A DNA stretch of 64,000 nucleotides, taken from assembly GCA_025055075.1 (NCBI GenBank), contig JANWYV010000006.1, forward strand, positions 1-64,000, written 5' to 3'. The notes beneath the pieces are model-generated. The model had not been told where the DNA came from. It was given only the letters and a program-made list of their open reading frames with translations, and ran no database searches. The position numbers were made by a program, and so were the translations under genes. Numbering within the stretch: the stretch's first letter is position 1; each line of letters starts with the position of its first letter. Shown piece by piece: positions 1 through 9,254 of the stretch. Origin of the DNA: Blastocatellia bacterium. GTDB taxonomy: Bacteria > Acidobacteriota > Blastocatellia > HR10.

Positions 1-2675
1 CGCGCGATCTCGGCCGCCGTGAGGACGCCATCTTCGCGAGAATCCCTTCCCACGAGCGAGAGGACGACGGCCGAAAAATCCCCGTCTTGCGGATCGGCCA
101 CCGCATGCGTCGCCAAATGCACGAAGCGATACTTCGTGAGATCGCGACCCTTCAGGTTCTCCTCGCTCGCCTCGCGTCCGAGCCAAACCGTCGGTCGTAG
201 CCCGTGTCGCGCGCTGAGCGCAGCGATCTCCCACACCTCTCGCTCCGTCAGAGGAAGCCGATGTAATCCTCCGCGCCATCGAGCGGCTGGCGTATTCATG
301 GCCACGAGCGTCGGTGCGGCTTCCTTCGCGCGCGGATCATCCGCGTTGAAAATGGGATCGCCGACGAGAAGCACCCTGCCGCTTGAAGCCGTTCGTTTCT
401 GCCGCGCAGCGATCTCGACGAGTACGGAGACCGAGGGGGTATAGACGACCGAGTGCTCCTCGATGAGATAGCGCGGGCGGAAAGATCTCGCGCGATCACT
501 CCCTTCCTGAGCCGGCGCAGCTCCTTCATCGGGAGGATTCACGACAAGCGCTTCGAAGGCGAGATCGTGAAGCGCGGCATCGGGGATGATCACCAGCTCT
601 CGGCCTCGAATGACGTGAGCTGCTGGGCGGAGGAGCAATTCGTAGAGCCGATGGGCGACGCGCGCATAGGCCCGCAGGGCTTCGGGCGTGCGCCCTTCCG
701 GAGTGACCTGTCGTCGAATATGCGCCCGCCATTCGTTCACGGTATCCCGGATCGTCGTCCAGTTGGGCAGCTTAAAGAAATGCGCGGTTTCGCGCGTGAG
801 GACGACGAGGAAGCTCTCGCGAATGCCGAGTTGATAAAGGAGAATGGCGGCGTTGGGGTGAGCGGCCAGATACTCGCGCTGCACGCGCTCGGCCGTGAGC
901 GGCGCGATCCACGCTTTGTCCAATTCGCCCGCCGTCATGCGACGGATGCGCGCTTCGAGTTGAATGCGCTCGTTGAGCAACCGGGCTCGCTCTTCTTCCA
1001 AGCGATTCAATTCCGACGCATCGAGCGTCCCGCTTGAGCGCGCGAGGACGAGTTGGCGCCCGAGCGCCGAGAGACGATCGAGCACCGCTCGTTCTTCTTC
1101 CAGCAGTGCGATGTCGTTCCGCACGGCGGAGCCGACCTTCAAAGCCGCGAGTTGTTCGAGCAACGTCCGGCTCCGACTCCGCTCGGCCGCATCGAAAGCC
1201 TGGCGCGCGTATTCTGCATTGGGATGGCGCGCATAGAGGGTGTACAGGTTCCGGATGATCTGCGTGGAGATCGCCTTCGACCAGGAGAGGAAGCGCTGTC
1301 GCAGCTCTTCGATCGGCGCTCGCGCCCATGCGCGCTCGGTCACGCGCAGCGCTTCGGTGCAGAGTTGTAAGGCCTCTTCATGACGTCCCCGAAGCATCTC
1401 CCCATCTGCTTGCATCTGCAGAGCCATGCGGCGGGGGTTCGGATCGGCATCGTTGGGATCGGTCAACTCCAGGGCTTCGCGAGCCGAACGAACGATCCCC
1501 TCCGGATCGTTCATGGAGAAGTACGCGATGCTCATCGCGAGGAGAATGGCGCTCTCTTGATCTCGACATCCAAGGCGACGAGCGAGATCACGGGCTTCGG
1601 AAGCGATCCGCAAGCCTTCAGCGATCTTCCCGGATGCGATGCGGGTTTCGGCGAACCGATAAGTGGCCAGGAAGCGAAGCAGGGGATCAACGCCCTCGCG
1701 GAGGGCGTAAGCGCGCTCAGCATAGGCGAAGGCGCGCTCCCGTTCCGAGAGGCGGAGGAATTCGGACAGGGAAGCGTAAAGCGGCACGAGCAGCGTCGGA
1801 TGCTTCAATCGCTCAGTGAGCACAAGTGCGCGGCGATAGTACGCCGTCGCTGCTTCGTGGCGATCCAAAGAGCGGTGAAGATCGCCCAGGCGCGTGAGCG
1901 TGAGCGCTTCGGCATACTCCGCAGCGCGCAAATTCTTCGCGAAGTCGAGCGCCCGTTCCAGCTCGGCGATCGCTTCTTCGTACTGCAGGTGACGGGCAAG
2001 CAGCGCCGCCCGCTCAAGGCCCAAGAACCAGCGACCATAGGAGAAAGCGGCTTCTTTCGCAACCTGTTCGCTCTGCGCGTAATGCGCTTCCGCTTCCTTC
2101 CAACGCCGATGCTCGCGGAGATATCGGCCAAGCGCCAGGTGCAGCCAGCTCTGCGCACGCAGATTCCGTTGGCGCTCGGCCCATTCCAACCCGCGTCGGA
2201 AGAAGGCGAACACATCGTTCTCTCGCCACAACGGTTCTTCATCGCCCTGCCGCAGCGTGATCCAATACGTGCCGTATTGATCGGCGTTCGTCCCGCAGAC
2301 GATCGCCATGTAGCGTCCGCTCACTGGTAGCGTCGCGCGCAAGCGCGCGGTGAAGAACCAGTCGTCATCTTCGCTCCAGCCGATCGGGCGTCCCAAGGGA
2401 CCGAGCAGTTGGACTGAGGGATCGAACTCATACGAGGTGACCGTGAGCGTGATTCGCTGTCCGGCTTCGGCTTGAAAGCTCCAGAAGTGTTTCGGCCCGC
2501 ACACGCTTCCCGGCGCGAACGAATCCTGCGGCCGCAGGAGAGCTTCCTGGCGTTCGCCGAAGCGAATCGGTCGTGCTCCAGGAGCGCGCCAGACGAAGAA
2601 GAGCGTGGCGGCGATCACCAAGCCCGCCATTGCGCCGATGAGGATGATCGTTCGTCGCATCGTGCGCTTTCTCAT
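1..2675 (-). CDS. CHAT-domain TPR protein, partial (runs off left edge)
   Basis: An open frame of about 891 codons has no stop before the window edge. It begins with a short basic segment and one hydrophobic helix (signal or membrane anchor), then a beta-rich region, then TPR-like helices at about residues 150-480. The C-terminal part is CHAT-like (caspase-HetF-associated): a LPLTEREV segment, then YRFVHLATHA carrying the expected catalytic His, then DGVLTAAEI, which in this family lies just before the catalytic Cys. The Cys itself is outside the window. The start overlaps the stop of the upstream anti-sigma-like gene (ATGA), so the two are translationally coupled. Role inferred: effector or protease of a stress or regulatory module with the sigma factor. 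Substrate unknown. Confidence 0.85.
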   Translation of the reverse strand, partial: MRKRTMRRTIILIGAMAGLVIAATLFFVWRAPGARPIRFGERQEALLRPQDSFAPGSVCGPKHFWSFQAEAGQRITLTVTSYEFDPSVQLLGPLGRPIGWSEDDDWFFTARLRATLPVSGRYMAIVCGTNADQYGTYWITLRQGDEEPLWRENDVFAFFRRGLEWAERQRNLRAQSWLHLALGRYLREHRRWKEAEAHYAQSEQVAKEAAFSYGRWFLGLERAALLARHLQYEEAIAELERALDFAKNLRAAEYAEALTLTRLGDLHRSLDRHEAATAYYRRALVLTERLKHPTLLVPLYASLSEFLRLSERERAFAYAERAYALREGVDPLLRFLATYRFAETRIASGKIAEGLRIASEARDLARRLGCRDQESAILLAMSIAYFSMNDPEGIVRSAREALELTDPNDADPNPRRMALQMQADGEMLRGRHEEALQLCTEALRVTERAWARAPIEELRQRFLSWSKAISTQIIRNLYTLYARHPNAEYARQAFDAAERSRSRTLLEQLAALKVGSAVRNDIALLEEERAVLDRLSALGRQLVLARSSGTLDASELNRLEEERARLLNERIQLEARIRRMTAGELDKAWIAPLTAERVQREYLAAHPNAAILLYQLGIRESFLVVLTRETAHFFKLPNWTTIRDTVNEWRAHIRRQVTPEGRTPEALRAYARVAHRLYELLLRPAAHVIRGRELVIIPDAALHDLAFEALVVNPPDEGAAPAQEGSDRARSFRPRYLIEEHSVVYTPSVSVLVEIAARQKRTASSGRVLLVGDPIFNADDPRAKEAAPTLVAMNTPAARWRGGLHRLPLTEREVWEIAALSARHGLRPTVWLGREASEENLKGRDLTKYRFVHLATHAVADPQDGDFSAVVLSLVGRDSREDGVLTAAEIA

Positions 2676-3481
2676 CTCACGGTGCCAGACTGAAGGAGCT
2701 GTTGTTTCGCCTTCTCAGCCTCCGTGCGATACAGGCTGTTGCCGGCGATGAGGATTTCCAGCTCCCGGAGCGCTTCCTCGCGATAACCAGCACGAGCATA
2801 CGCGAGAGCGAGATAGTATCGGCCGCGCTCCTGTTCGATGCCGATGCTGAGCTGCACGGCTCGTCGAAGAGGAGCGATGGCCTCTTGTGGGCGATTGAGC
2901 TGAAGCCAGGATGCCCCGAGGTAGAAATGGGCTTCCGCGTTCTCAGGTTCAAGCCGCGCGATCGGCATGAGGAGTTCGACGACGTGGGGGAAATCGCCCT
3001 TCTCGTAAGCGGAGCGCGCGCGTTCCATCGTCTCCGCAGTCCCCGCGCTGCGCAGCCGGGCAATCTCCTCGGGTGAGAGTGAGGATTTCGGAGCGGGAGA
3101 CGGTGCCTTCTCCGGCGAAGCGATATTGGGTACATCAGAGGTCTCTTCGGACGCGCGGAACCAGAAGAAGGCGATCGTACTGGCGCTCACGGCAATCAGG
3201 ATCGAAGCCGCCCACTGGATCGCGCGTCTTCGCTCGGCGAGCAGCGCCAAGCGCATCTTGAGAAGAAGGGATCGCTTTCGAGAGGCGAGGGCCTTTTCGC
3301 GTTTGGCGCGCAACAGATCCATGACGGGCTCCAAGGCGTACAGCTCGGCATGGCAAAAATTGCATTGCAGCAGATGGTTCAGGAAAGCCTTGCGCTCGCT
3401 TTCCTCCAACAGGCCCAATTCATATTGCGGCAGTAATCGCCCGAGCCGCGGATCCGTGCATTTCCGTTCGCTTGCTGACAT
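2672..3481 (-). CDS. Zinc-finger anti-sigma-like membrane protein with TPRs
   Basis: About 269 aa. The N-terminal cytoplasmic part carries a zf-HC2-type zinc site (HLLQCNFC with an upstream Cys), which is typical of anti-sigma factors. One transmembrane helix follows at about residues 100-120, then three or so TPR repeats outside the membrane. I chose the ATG at 3481 because GGAGAG lies about 10 nt upstream; in-frame starts at 3511 or 3610 are possible but run back to or into the sigma gene. It sits between the sigma factor and the CHAT gene, overlapping the latter by 4 nt. Inferred role: sequesters the sigma factor and passes a signal through its TPR domain. Confidence 0.8.
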   Translation of the reverse strand: MSASERKCTDPRLGRLLPQYELGLLEESERKAFLNHLLQCNFCHAELYALEPVMDLLRAKREKALASRKRSLLLKMRLALLAERRRAIQWAASILIAVSASTIAFFWFRASEETSDVPNIASPEKAPSPAPKSSLSPEEIARLRSAGTAETMERARSAYEKGDFPHVVELLMPIARLEPENAEAHFYLGASWLQLNRPQEAIAPLRRAVQLSIGIEQERGRYYLALAYARAGYREEALRELEILIAGNSLYRTEAEKAKQQLLQSGTVR

Positions 3482-3504
3482 ACTCGGTCTTCTCTCCGTT
3501 GGGG

Positions 3505-4104
3505 CTACCATTCGATCCCCCATTTTTCTTTGAGAAGGCGCCGTAAGAGGCGCCGACCGCGATGCAACTCGACATCGAAATGATTGGGCGTGATGCGGAG
3601 GGCCTGACACAGCTCCTCCTTGCTCAACCCCATGAGGAGGCCACGGAAGATCGCCGCCTGCCGAGGCCGCTTCGCTTGCAGTTCGTCAATCGCTCGCTCG
3701 ATGATTCGTTCCAGTTCTTTGACTTCCAGTTGGAGCTCTATGCGGGCAGAAACGCGCGCTTTCTCTATTGGGACTTCCACCGGATCGCGGCGGAGGCGAT
3801 ACTGGTAATAATTGCCAAGACGATTTCTCAAGACCTGCCGCGCGAATTTCATCACGCTCTCCCACGTCTCCAGCCTTTGCAAATGCCTGTGAACGATGAG
3901 CAGCGTCTCCTGAGTCGCTTCCTCCGCATCCGCAGCCCGCAGGCCAAGATTTCGTGTATTTCTTTTGGCGAGCGAGAGAATTCTTTCACGCAAGAAAGAA
4001 AAAAGCTCTTCGAGGGCCTCGTGCGATTCCTGCTGGGCCTGCCGAAGCAGCTCGGTCAGCTCGGCTTCTGTGTAAGTCCGAAAGACTCGTTCGGTTAGCT
4101 CCAT
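3505..4104 (-). CDS. RNA polymerase sigma factor, sigma-70/ECF type
   Basis: 199 aa, the usual ECF size. The sigma region 2 core (DAEEATQETLLIVHRHL) is followed by an arginine-rich linker and a region 4 helix-turn-helix (GLSKEELCQALRITPNHFDVELHRGRRLL). GGAAGGG lies 6 nt before the ATG. It is the first gene of a sigma, zinc-finger protein, CHAT protein unit on the minus strand, with a TTGTCA/TATTCT promoter upstream at 4141-4170. Inferred: directs transcription of this unit and unknown targets under control of the downstream zinc-finger protein. Confidence 0.85.
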   Translation of the reverse strand: MELTERVFRTYTEAELTELLRQAQQESHEALEELFSFLRERILSLAKRNTRNLGLRAADAEEATQETLLIVHRHLQRLETWESVMKFARQVLRNRLGNYYQYRLRRDPVEVPIEKARVSARIELQLEVKELERIIERAIDELQAKRPRQAAIFRGLLMGLSKEELCQALRITPNHFDVELHRGRRLLRRLLKEKWGIEW

Positions 4105-4140
4105 GTCCGGCCCTTCCCCACACCGAGCGATTCGCGCCCT

Positions 4141-4170
4141 AGAATATCACATCCGGCGAGGGGTTGACAA
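4141..4170 (-). promoter_or_regulatory. Promoter of the sigma/anti-sigma/CHAT unit
   Basis: On the minus strand a -35 TTGTCA (4165-4170) and a -10 TATTCT (4141-4146) are separated by 18 nt, about 37 nt before the sigma gene start. It is a vegetative-type sequence, so basal transcription need not depend on the encoded sigma. Confidence 0.5.
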
Positions 4171-4217
4171 CAGGTCGAGATCTCATAGTGGCCTTCGAGC
4201 GATCGTTCCCCGCTCGC

Positions 4218-7094
4218 TCACCGACCAAATGGGGAGATCCGAAACGTTTGCCCGTCGGTCATGAGAGTGATCAGGCCTTGCTGCCCCGTGTGGAAGAGCG
4301 AGATGGCCCGGCGGTCATATCTCTCTCGGACCTCGGGATGCGGGTATCGGAATCGCCCGGCCACAGGATCAGCGGCCGTGACGATCGCCCATCGAGGCCG
4401 GACTCGCTCGAGGAAAGCATCGGAACTACTGGTGCGACTTCCGTGATGGGGGACTTTCAGGACGTCGCTCTGCAACTCCCAACCGGCGGCGAGCAGCGCT
4501 TCTTCGGCAGCGCGCTCGATGTCCCCAGTCAGCAGGAGCTTCGTGTCCCCATACTGAATGCGGAGGACGAGCGAGTCCGCGTTCTCCCACGTTTCAGGGG
4601 GACGGTCTGAGGGAGGTGGCCAGAGCACGGTGGCCGTGACGGGCGGGATCGCGCGTCCGATCCGAAGGCGATCGCCTTGCTGGATCTCCACCACGGGAAT
4701 GCGCCGTCGTTGAACCTCTTGCAGGAAGGCGGAGAAAATGGGGTCCTTTGAGGGACGGCGCACAAGGAGCACGGCTCCGATGTCGAAATTCCGAACGACA
4801 TTCAGGAATCCGCGCAGATGATCGGCGTGCGCGTGCGTGGGGACCAGGAGATCAATGCGCTTGAGCCTTCGCGACCAGAGGAAGTTGGAGACGACGGCTT
4901 CTCCAATGGGCAAACGGTCTTCGACGAACTCCGGCTCCCCGTCGTCGGCCATCTGCGTCGGCGACGGTCCGATCTCTCCGCCGGCGTCTACGAGCATCGT
5001 CGTGCCATCGGGAGATTCCAGGAGTATCGCATCCCCATGGCCCACGTCGAGGAAATGAAGGAGGAGCCAGCCCTTTGGTCGGGCGGGCGGAAACGGGTGG
5101 GCGACGAGGAATCCGAGATTCACGGTGAGGAGGACGAGCGCAATGCTCAGCGCCAATCGCCGTACTCTCAGTGGGCGATCCCGATGCCGTGCGCCAGGCT
5201 GCGGTAAAGTGTGAGCGGGAGGGTCCAGCGGACGCCAGGCGTGGAGCCGATATGCGAAGTAGAGGAGAATGGCCCAATAGGCGAGGTATACGAGCACGCC
5301 CGCTCCCGAATAGTCTGGGACGCGAGGGCTGAGCGCGGGGAATCGAAGGGCGAGTTCCGAGCTAGCGACGGTCGCTTCCGTGAGCACGCGGCTGAGCGTG
5401 ACCGGATAGGTGGCCAAAGACTCTTGCCACAGCGAGAGCGCGAGCGCGAAGAGGGCGGTCAACCCAAGGAGCGCGATCGTCGCGCCGACGACCACATTGA
5501 GCGCAATGCCGATAAGGGCAGTGCGGTGAAAGTACTCGACCATAAGGGGGAGCATGGCCAGTTGGACGATAGACGAGACGAGCAGCGAGAGCACAAGGGC
5601 GCGCACCAGGGGTTGGAGCCGAAATCGATTGAGCGCACGGGCCAGGGATCCCTTCTCCAATCGGAAGCGAATCAGCGAAGTCTTTTGCTCGCGCTGAAAC
5701 TGCCGTTCGTTCCAAAAGAGACACTCGGCCAATCGCCGCACGATCTCTGAGCTCTGTGGGGGATAGGGATGCTCGGGCGTCGGTCGCCAAGACCCGATCG
5801 CTTGAAGCCGCGCGATCAGTGGCGCTACAAGCAGGGCTAGGCTGCCGGCCGCTACGAAGGAGAGGTGGAATGAGGGGGAGAAGAGCTGTTGAGGGGTAAT
5901 GACGAGCAGGACCAAGGCGGCGATGCCGAGATTATTGGCCACTGGCGCCTGCCGAAATAAAAGCGAAGCGAGCAGAAAGACCGTCACCATCACGGTCGCG
6001 CGCCAAACCGGAGGCTGGCCGCCGACCATGAGGGCATAGCCCCACAAGGGGATGAGCGTGCCGAAGGCGCGCCAGAACGATCGCCGCGTGTACCAGGAGA
6101 TCACGGCAAAGAGCATCCCGGCCAAAAATCCGACGTGCAACCCGGAGATCACCACGATGTGAAACGTCCCTCCGGCGCGGAGCGCCTCCGCCATGTGGGC
6201 TTCGAGGAAATGTCGGTTTCCGAGAAGGAGCGCTTTCAAAAGTCCTGCCGTTCGAGGCCCTGCTTCGCGGAATACCCGGTCAATCTCCTGTTCGAGCAGC
6301 TCCTTGATGTCGGAAAGCGGAGTGAGCACGCGCACTAGGAGCCCGCGAGCAAATTCCTGCGTCGAAGATCGGGCGCACGAAGCCGCGTGGGGGAAGGGAG
6401 CGGGCGAGGTCTCCTCGAGCGGTTCTAATAGCAGCGGGCTTTTGCTCACGGCTGCGAGATCGTATCCCCGCTGCTCCAGATACTCGTCGTATTCCGGCGA
6501 ACCGGGATTTTGATGCCGCTTCAAACGCACGAGCCGCCCGAGCGCTTGGAGGCGCTGGCCGTAGCGCAGTCCCAGCCGCTCGTAGATGGCGCGCGCTTCT
6601 GCATCGGGGAGGGCGACCATCAAACGCAGGCGACCGCTTGTGCAATAGATGCGCTCGAACGCGACGACGTGTTCGACATCAATATCGAGATAAACCCTCC
6701 CCGGCGCGCGCTCGGGCGAAGCCGCCAGACGTCCGATCACGCGCGTGGCTTCTCCGGCCGCGAGGAGTCCCCGGTCGTAAAGCGTTCGGAGGCGCGGCGA
6801 CGCCGAGCGTCCTTCTGCGAGTTGCAGATGAAGAATGCCGACCAGGCTGTATCCGACGAGCAATATGGGAACGAAGGCGCGCGAGCGCCGCGCGGTGAGG
6901 CCGAGGAACCACGTACCAGTAGCGATGATTCCCCACAAAAGCGGGCGATGGGGAAGGACGCGGCCCAAGGCGATGCCGGCAGCGAAAGCCGCCGCCAGAA
7001 AGAGCATGGGTTGAAACCGCGGATCCAGGGGAGCGAAGCGCGGCGCTTCGACCGGTCGCGGTGAATCTCCAGGATAGGGAGGAGACGCGCTCAC
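4218..7094 (-). CDS. comEC: ComEC/Rec2 DNA-uptake channel
   Basis: 958 aa, a full-length ComEC/Rec2 inner-membrane channel for single-stranded DNA in natural transformation. An N-terminal membrane segment leads into a soluble OB-like domain, then the multi-helix competence domain (around GGTFHIVVISGLHVGF, through to about residue 600), then a C-terminal metallo-beta-lactamase domain with the metal site THAHADHLRG and a later PHHGS. The GTG at 7094 is the longest supported start; its ribosome site is weak. It lies 64 nt after the helicase gene and is probably cotranscribed with it. Confidence 0.92.
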   Translation of the reverse strand: MSASPPYPGDSPRPVEAPRFAPLDPRFQPMLFLAAAFAAGIALGRVLPHRPLLWGIIATGTWFLGLTARRSRAFVPILLVGYSLVGILHLQLAEGRSASPRLRTLYDRGLLAAGEATRVIGRLAASPERAPGRVYLDIDVEHVVAFERIYCTSGRLRLMVALPDAEARAIYERLGLRYGQRLQALGRLVRLKRHQNPGSPEYDEYLEQRGYDLAAVSKSPLLLEPLEETSPAPFPHAASCARSSTQEFARGLLVRVLTPLSDIKELLEQEIDRVFREAGPRTAGLLKALLLGNRHFLEAHMAEALRAGGTFHIVVISGLHVGFLAGMLFAVISWYTRRSFWRAFGTLIPLWGYALMVGGQPPVWRATVMVTVFLLASLLFRQAPVANNLGIAALVLLVITPQQLFSPSFHLSFVAAGSLALLVAPLIARLQAIGSWRPTPEHPYPPQSSEIVRRLAECLFWNERQFQREQKTSLIRFRLEKGSLARALNRFRLQPLVRALVLSLLVSSIVQLAMLPLMVEYFHRTALIGIALNVVVGATIALLGLTALFALALSLWQESLATYPVTLSRVLTEATVASSELALRFPALSPRVPDYSGAGVLVYLAYWAILLYFAYRLHAWRPLDPPAHTLPQPGARHRDRPLRVRRLALSIALVLLTVNLGFLVAHPFPPARPKGWLLLHFLDVGHGDAILLESPDGTTMLVDAGGEIGPSPTQMADDGEPEFVEDRLPIGEAVVSNFLWSRRLKRIDLLVPTHAHADHLRGFLNVVRNFDIGAVLLVRRPSKDPIFSAFLQEVQRRRIPVVEIQQGDRLRIGRAIPPVTATVLWPPPSDRPPETWENADSLVLRIQYGDTKLLLTGDIERAAEEALLAAGWELQSDVLKVPHHGSRTSSSDAFLERVRPRWAIVTAADPVAGRFRYPHPEVRERYDRRAISLFHTGQQGLITLMTDGQTFRISPFGR

Positions 7095-7158
7095 ATTCGG
7101 CCTGATCCCCAGCGTTCGTCGAGCGGCGATCTCGCCACGCGCTTTCCAGAGAGCGCGT

Positions 7159-9165
7159 TCACGCCGACTCGATCACCCACGTCTCGAACAGTTCGGGCTC
7201 GACCTCGGTGATGAATCGAGAGGGGCGAAGCAAAATCGTGCGCACGCCTTCACGGGCGATGAGGGGGTAACAGACGTACAGCTCATCCTTGGCACGAGTG
7301 ACAGCGACGTAGAAGAGCCGGCGTTCTTCTTCCAGAGCATCCGGATCCTGGAGCGAGCGCGCTGTGGGGAAGCGTCCATCAGCGGCCCAAATCAGGAAGA
7401 CGATGCGCCATTCCAGACCCTTCGCTTGATGGATCGAAGAGAGCACGAGAGGTTCCTCTTCGCCTTCCGCTCCGCCGAGGATATCTTCGCCATAGAGTCC
7501 GTCGCGCATGGAGAATCGCTCCTGTCCGAGAAGGGCGACGTCACTCAGGAGATGCTCGGTCGAGGGATAACGAGCGGCGAATTGCGCGAGCTGGCGCAAA
7601 TCTTCCAAGCGCATCTCGGCGTTGCTGTAGGTCGCGCGCAGATAGTCCGTGTAACTGCTGGCGAGGATGGCTTCGATCTGAGCGGCTGGGCGCTGGGCGA
7701 GCGGTTCGTCCATGAGCACCTCCAACAGCTCGCGCAATTCGCGCCATCCGGATTGGGCGCGGCGGGGGATGGAGCCTCGCGCTTCGACCTCGGCGAGCGC
7801 GCGCAGCAGATCCGGACTTCCGGCGATGACCGGCCAGATGCGCTCGATCGTACGCTGTCCGATCCCCGGCACTATGCGCAACAGACGCCGCCATGCCAGT
7901 TCATCGTGAGCATTCACGACGACGCGCAAATAGGCGAGCACATCCTTGACATGCGCCTGCTCGAAGAAGCGCAATCCGGAGCGAACGACATAGGGGATAC
8001 GCCGCCGCATCAGTTCGACCTGCAGCTCCATCGAGTGGTAGTGCGAGCGATAGAGCACGGCGATCTCCGACAGTGGCACCCCTTCCTCGTACGCCTCCAG
8101 GATGCGCGTGGCGACGAAGGCCGCTTGCTCGTAGACATCCTGTGCCGGCACCAAGGCCGGTTTCGGCCCGTCCGCGCGTCGCGCGCGCAATTCTTTGTGA
8201 AACTGCCGCTCGTTGTGCCGAATGGAAGCGTTAGCCAGTGCTAGGATCTGCGGCGTGCTCCGATAATTTGTCTCCAGCCGGTAGATTCGCGCATCGGGAT
8301 AGCGCTCGGGGAACTCATAGATGTTGCGAAAGTCCGTCCCCCGCCAACTGTAGATCGTTTGACAATCATCGCCGACGACCATGACGTTGCGATGGCGCGC
8401 CGCGAGCTGATCCACGATCTCGGCCTGAAGCCGATTCGTGTCCTGATATTCGTCCACGAGGATGTACTGGAACTGCTCCGCATACAGGGCGGCGATCGCC
8501 GGATGCTCGGTGAGCAATCGCCACCAATTCATCAGCAGGTCATCGTAATCCATCACGTTCTCGCGCCGTTTGCGCTCGGCGTAGGCGTGGAAGACGCGCT
8601 CAAGCTCCGGAAGAAGCGGCTCGAAATAAGGGAAGCGCGCCAGGACGATCTCCTCCAGCGAGCGCCCCGTGTTGATCGAGAGGCTGAGGAGATCCTGAAG
8701 GACTTCGCCGCGGGGGAATCGCCGCGCGCGCGTCTCGATGCCGCAGGCGCGCACGCATGCCTCGAGCAGCTCGCGCGCGTCCTCGCTGTCGAGGATCGTG
8801 AAATTCGGATGGTAGCCGAGCGCTTCTGCGTGTCGACGCAGCACGCGGTTGGCGATGTGATGGAACGTCCCCCCCCAGATGCGGCGACAATCCGTTTGCA
8901 ATAGGGCCTCGACGCGCTGGAGCATACTGCGCGCGGCCTTATTGGTGAAGGTCACGAGCAGCACACGCGATTGATCGATCCCTTGCTCCACGAGCCAAGC
9001 GACGCGATAGGTGATCACGCGCGTCTTGCCCGAGCCGGCACCGGCGATCACCAAGGCCGGACCTTCCCCCGAGGTGACCGCCGCATACTGTTCCTCGTTG
9101 AGTTCCGCGCGGTAATTGATCAGCGTGCGCCGGATCGCTGTTCGCTTCAAGATGTATCGCTTCAT
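7159..9165 (-). CDS. UvrD/PcrA-type superfamily 1 DNA helicase
   Basis: About 668 aa. Walker A is AGAGSGKT, the DEYQDTN box is the Walker B motif, and GDDCQTIYSWRGT, ETNYRST and the VTRAKDEL motif VI are all present in UvrD/PcrA order. ATP-driven 3'-5' helicase for repair and replication restart. An in-frame ATG lies at 9204, but a TTGACA/TAGGGT promoter at 9207-9236 would start transcription there, so I prefer ATG 9165 (MKRYILKR). comEC follows. Confidence 0.92.
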   Translation of the reverse strand: MKRYILKRTAIRRTLINYRAELNEEQYAAVTSGEGPALVIAGAGSGKTRVITYRVAWLVEQGIDQSRVLLVTFTNKAARSMLQRVEALLQTDCRRIWGGTFHHIANRVLRRHAEALGYHPNFTILDSEDARELLEACVRACGIETRARRFPRGEVLQDLLSLSINTGRSLEEIVLARFPYFEPLLPELERVFHAYAERKRRENVMDYDDLLMNWWRLLTEHPAIAALYAEQFQYILVDEYQDTNRLQAEIVDQLAARHRNVMVVGDDCQTIYSWRGTDFRNIYEFPERYPDARIYRLETNYRSTPQILALANASIRHNERQFHKELRARRADGPKPALVPAQDVYEQAAFVATRILEAYEEGVPLSEIAVLYRSHYHSMELQVELMRRRIPYVVRSGLRFFEQAHVKDVLAYLRVVVNAHDELAWRRLLRIVPGIGQRTIERIWPVIAGSPDLLRALAEVEARGSIPRRAQSGWRELRELLEVLMDEPLAQRPAAQIEAILASSYTDYLRATYSNAEMRLEDLRQLAQFAARYPSTEHLLSDVALLGQERFSMRDGLYGEDILGGAEGEEEPLVLSSIHQAKGLEWRIVFLIWAADGRFPTARSLQDPDALEEERRLFYVAVTRAKDELYVCYPLIAREGVRTILLRPSRFITEVEPELFETWVIESA

Positions 9166-9206
9166 CTTCGCGCTCTCAACCGATGATGGGCTGCTCCCAG
9201 TCATTC

Positions 9207-9236
9207 ACCCTATCGCGCGCATGGCGAAGCTGTCAA
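9207..9236 (-). promoter_or_regulatory. Promoter upstream of the helicase gene
   Basis: On the minus strand TTGACA (9231-9236), 18 nt, TAGGGT (9207-9212). The -35 is a perfect match and the -10 is weak. Its position argues that the helicase starts at 9165 rather than 9204. Confidence 0.45.
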
Positions 9237-9254
9237 CAGGGGGATCTTCGAGGC

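Noticed and set aside
1380-2330. 316-codon plus-strand frame
   Set aside because: It lies antisense to the CHAT-TPR gene, which has clear domains and a coupled start; the forward frame has no domain or ribosome site.
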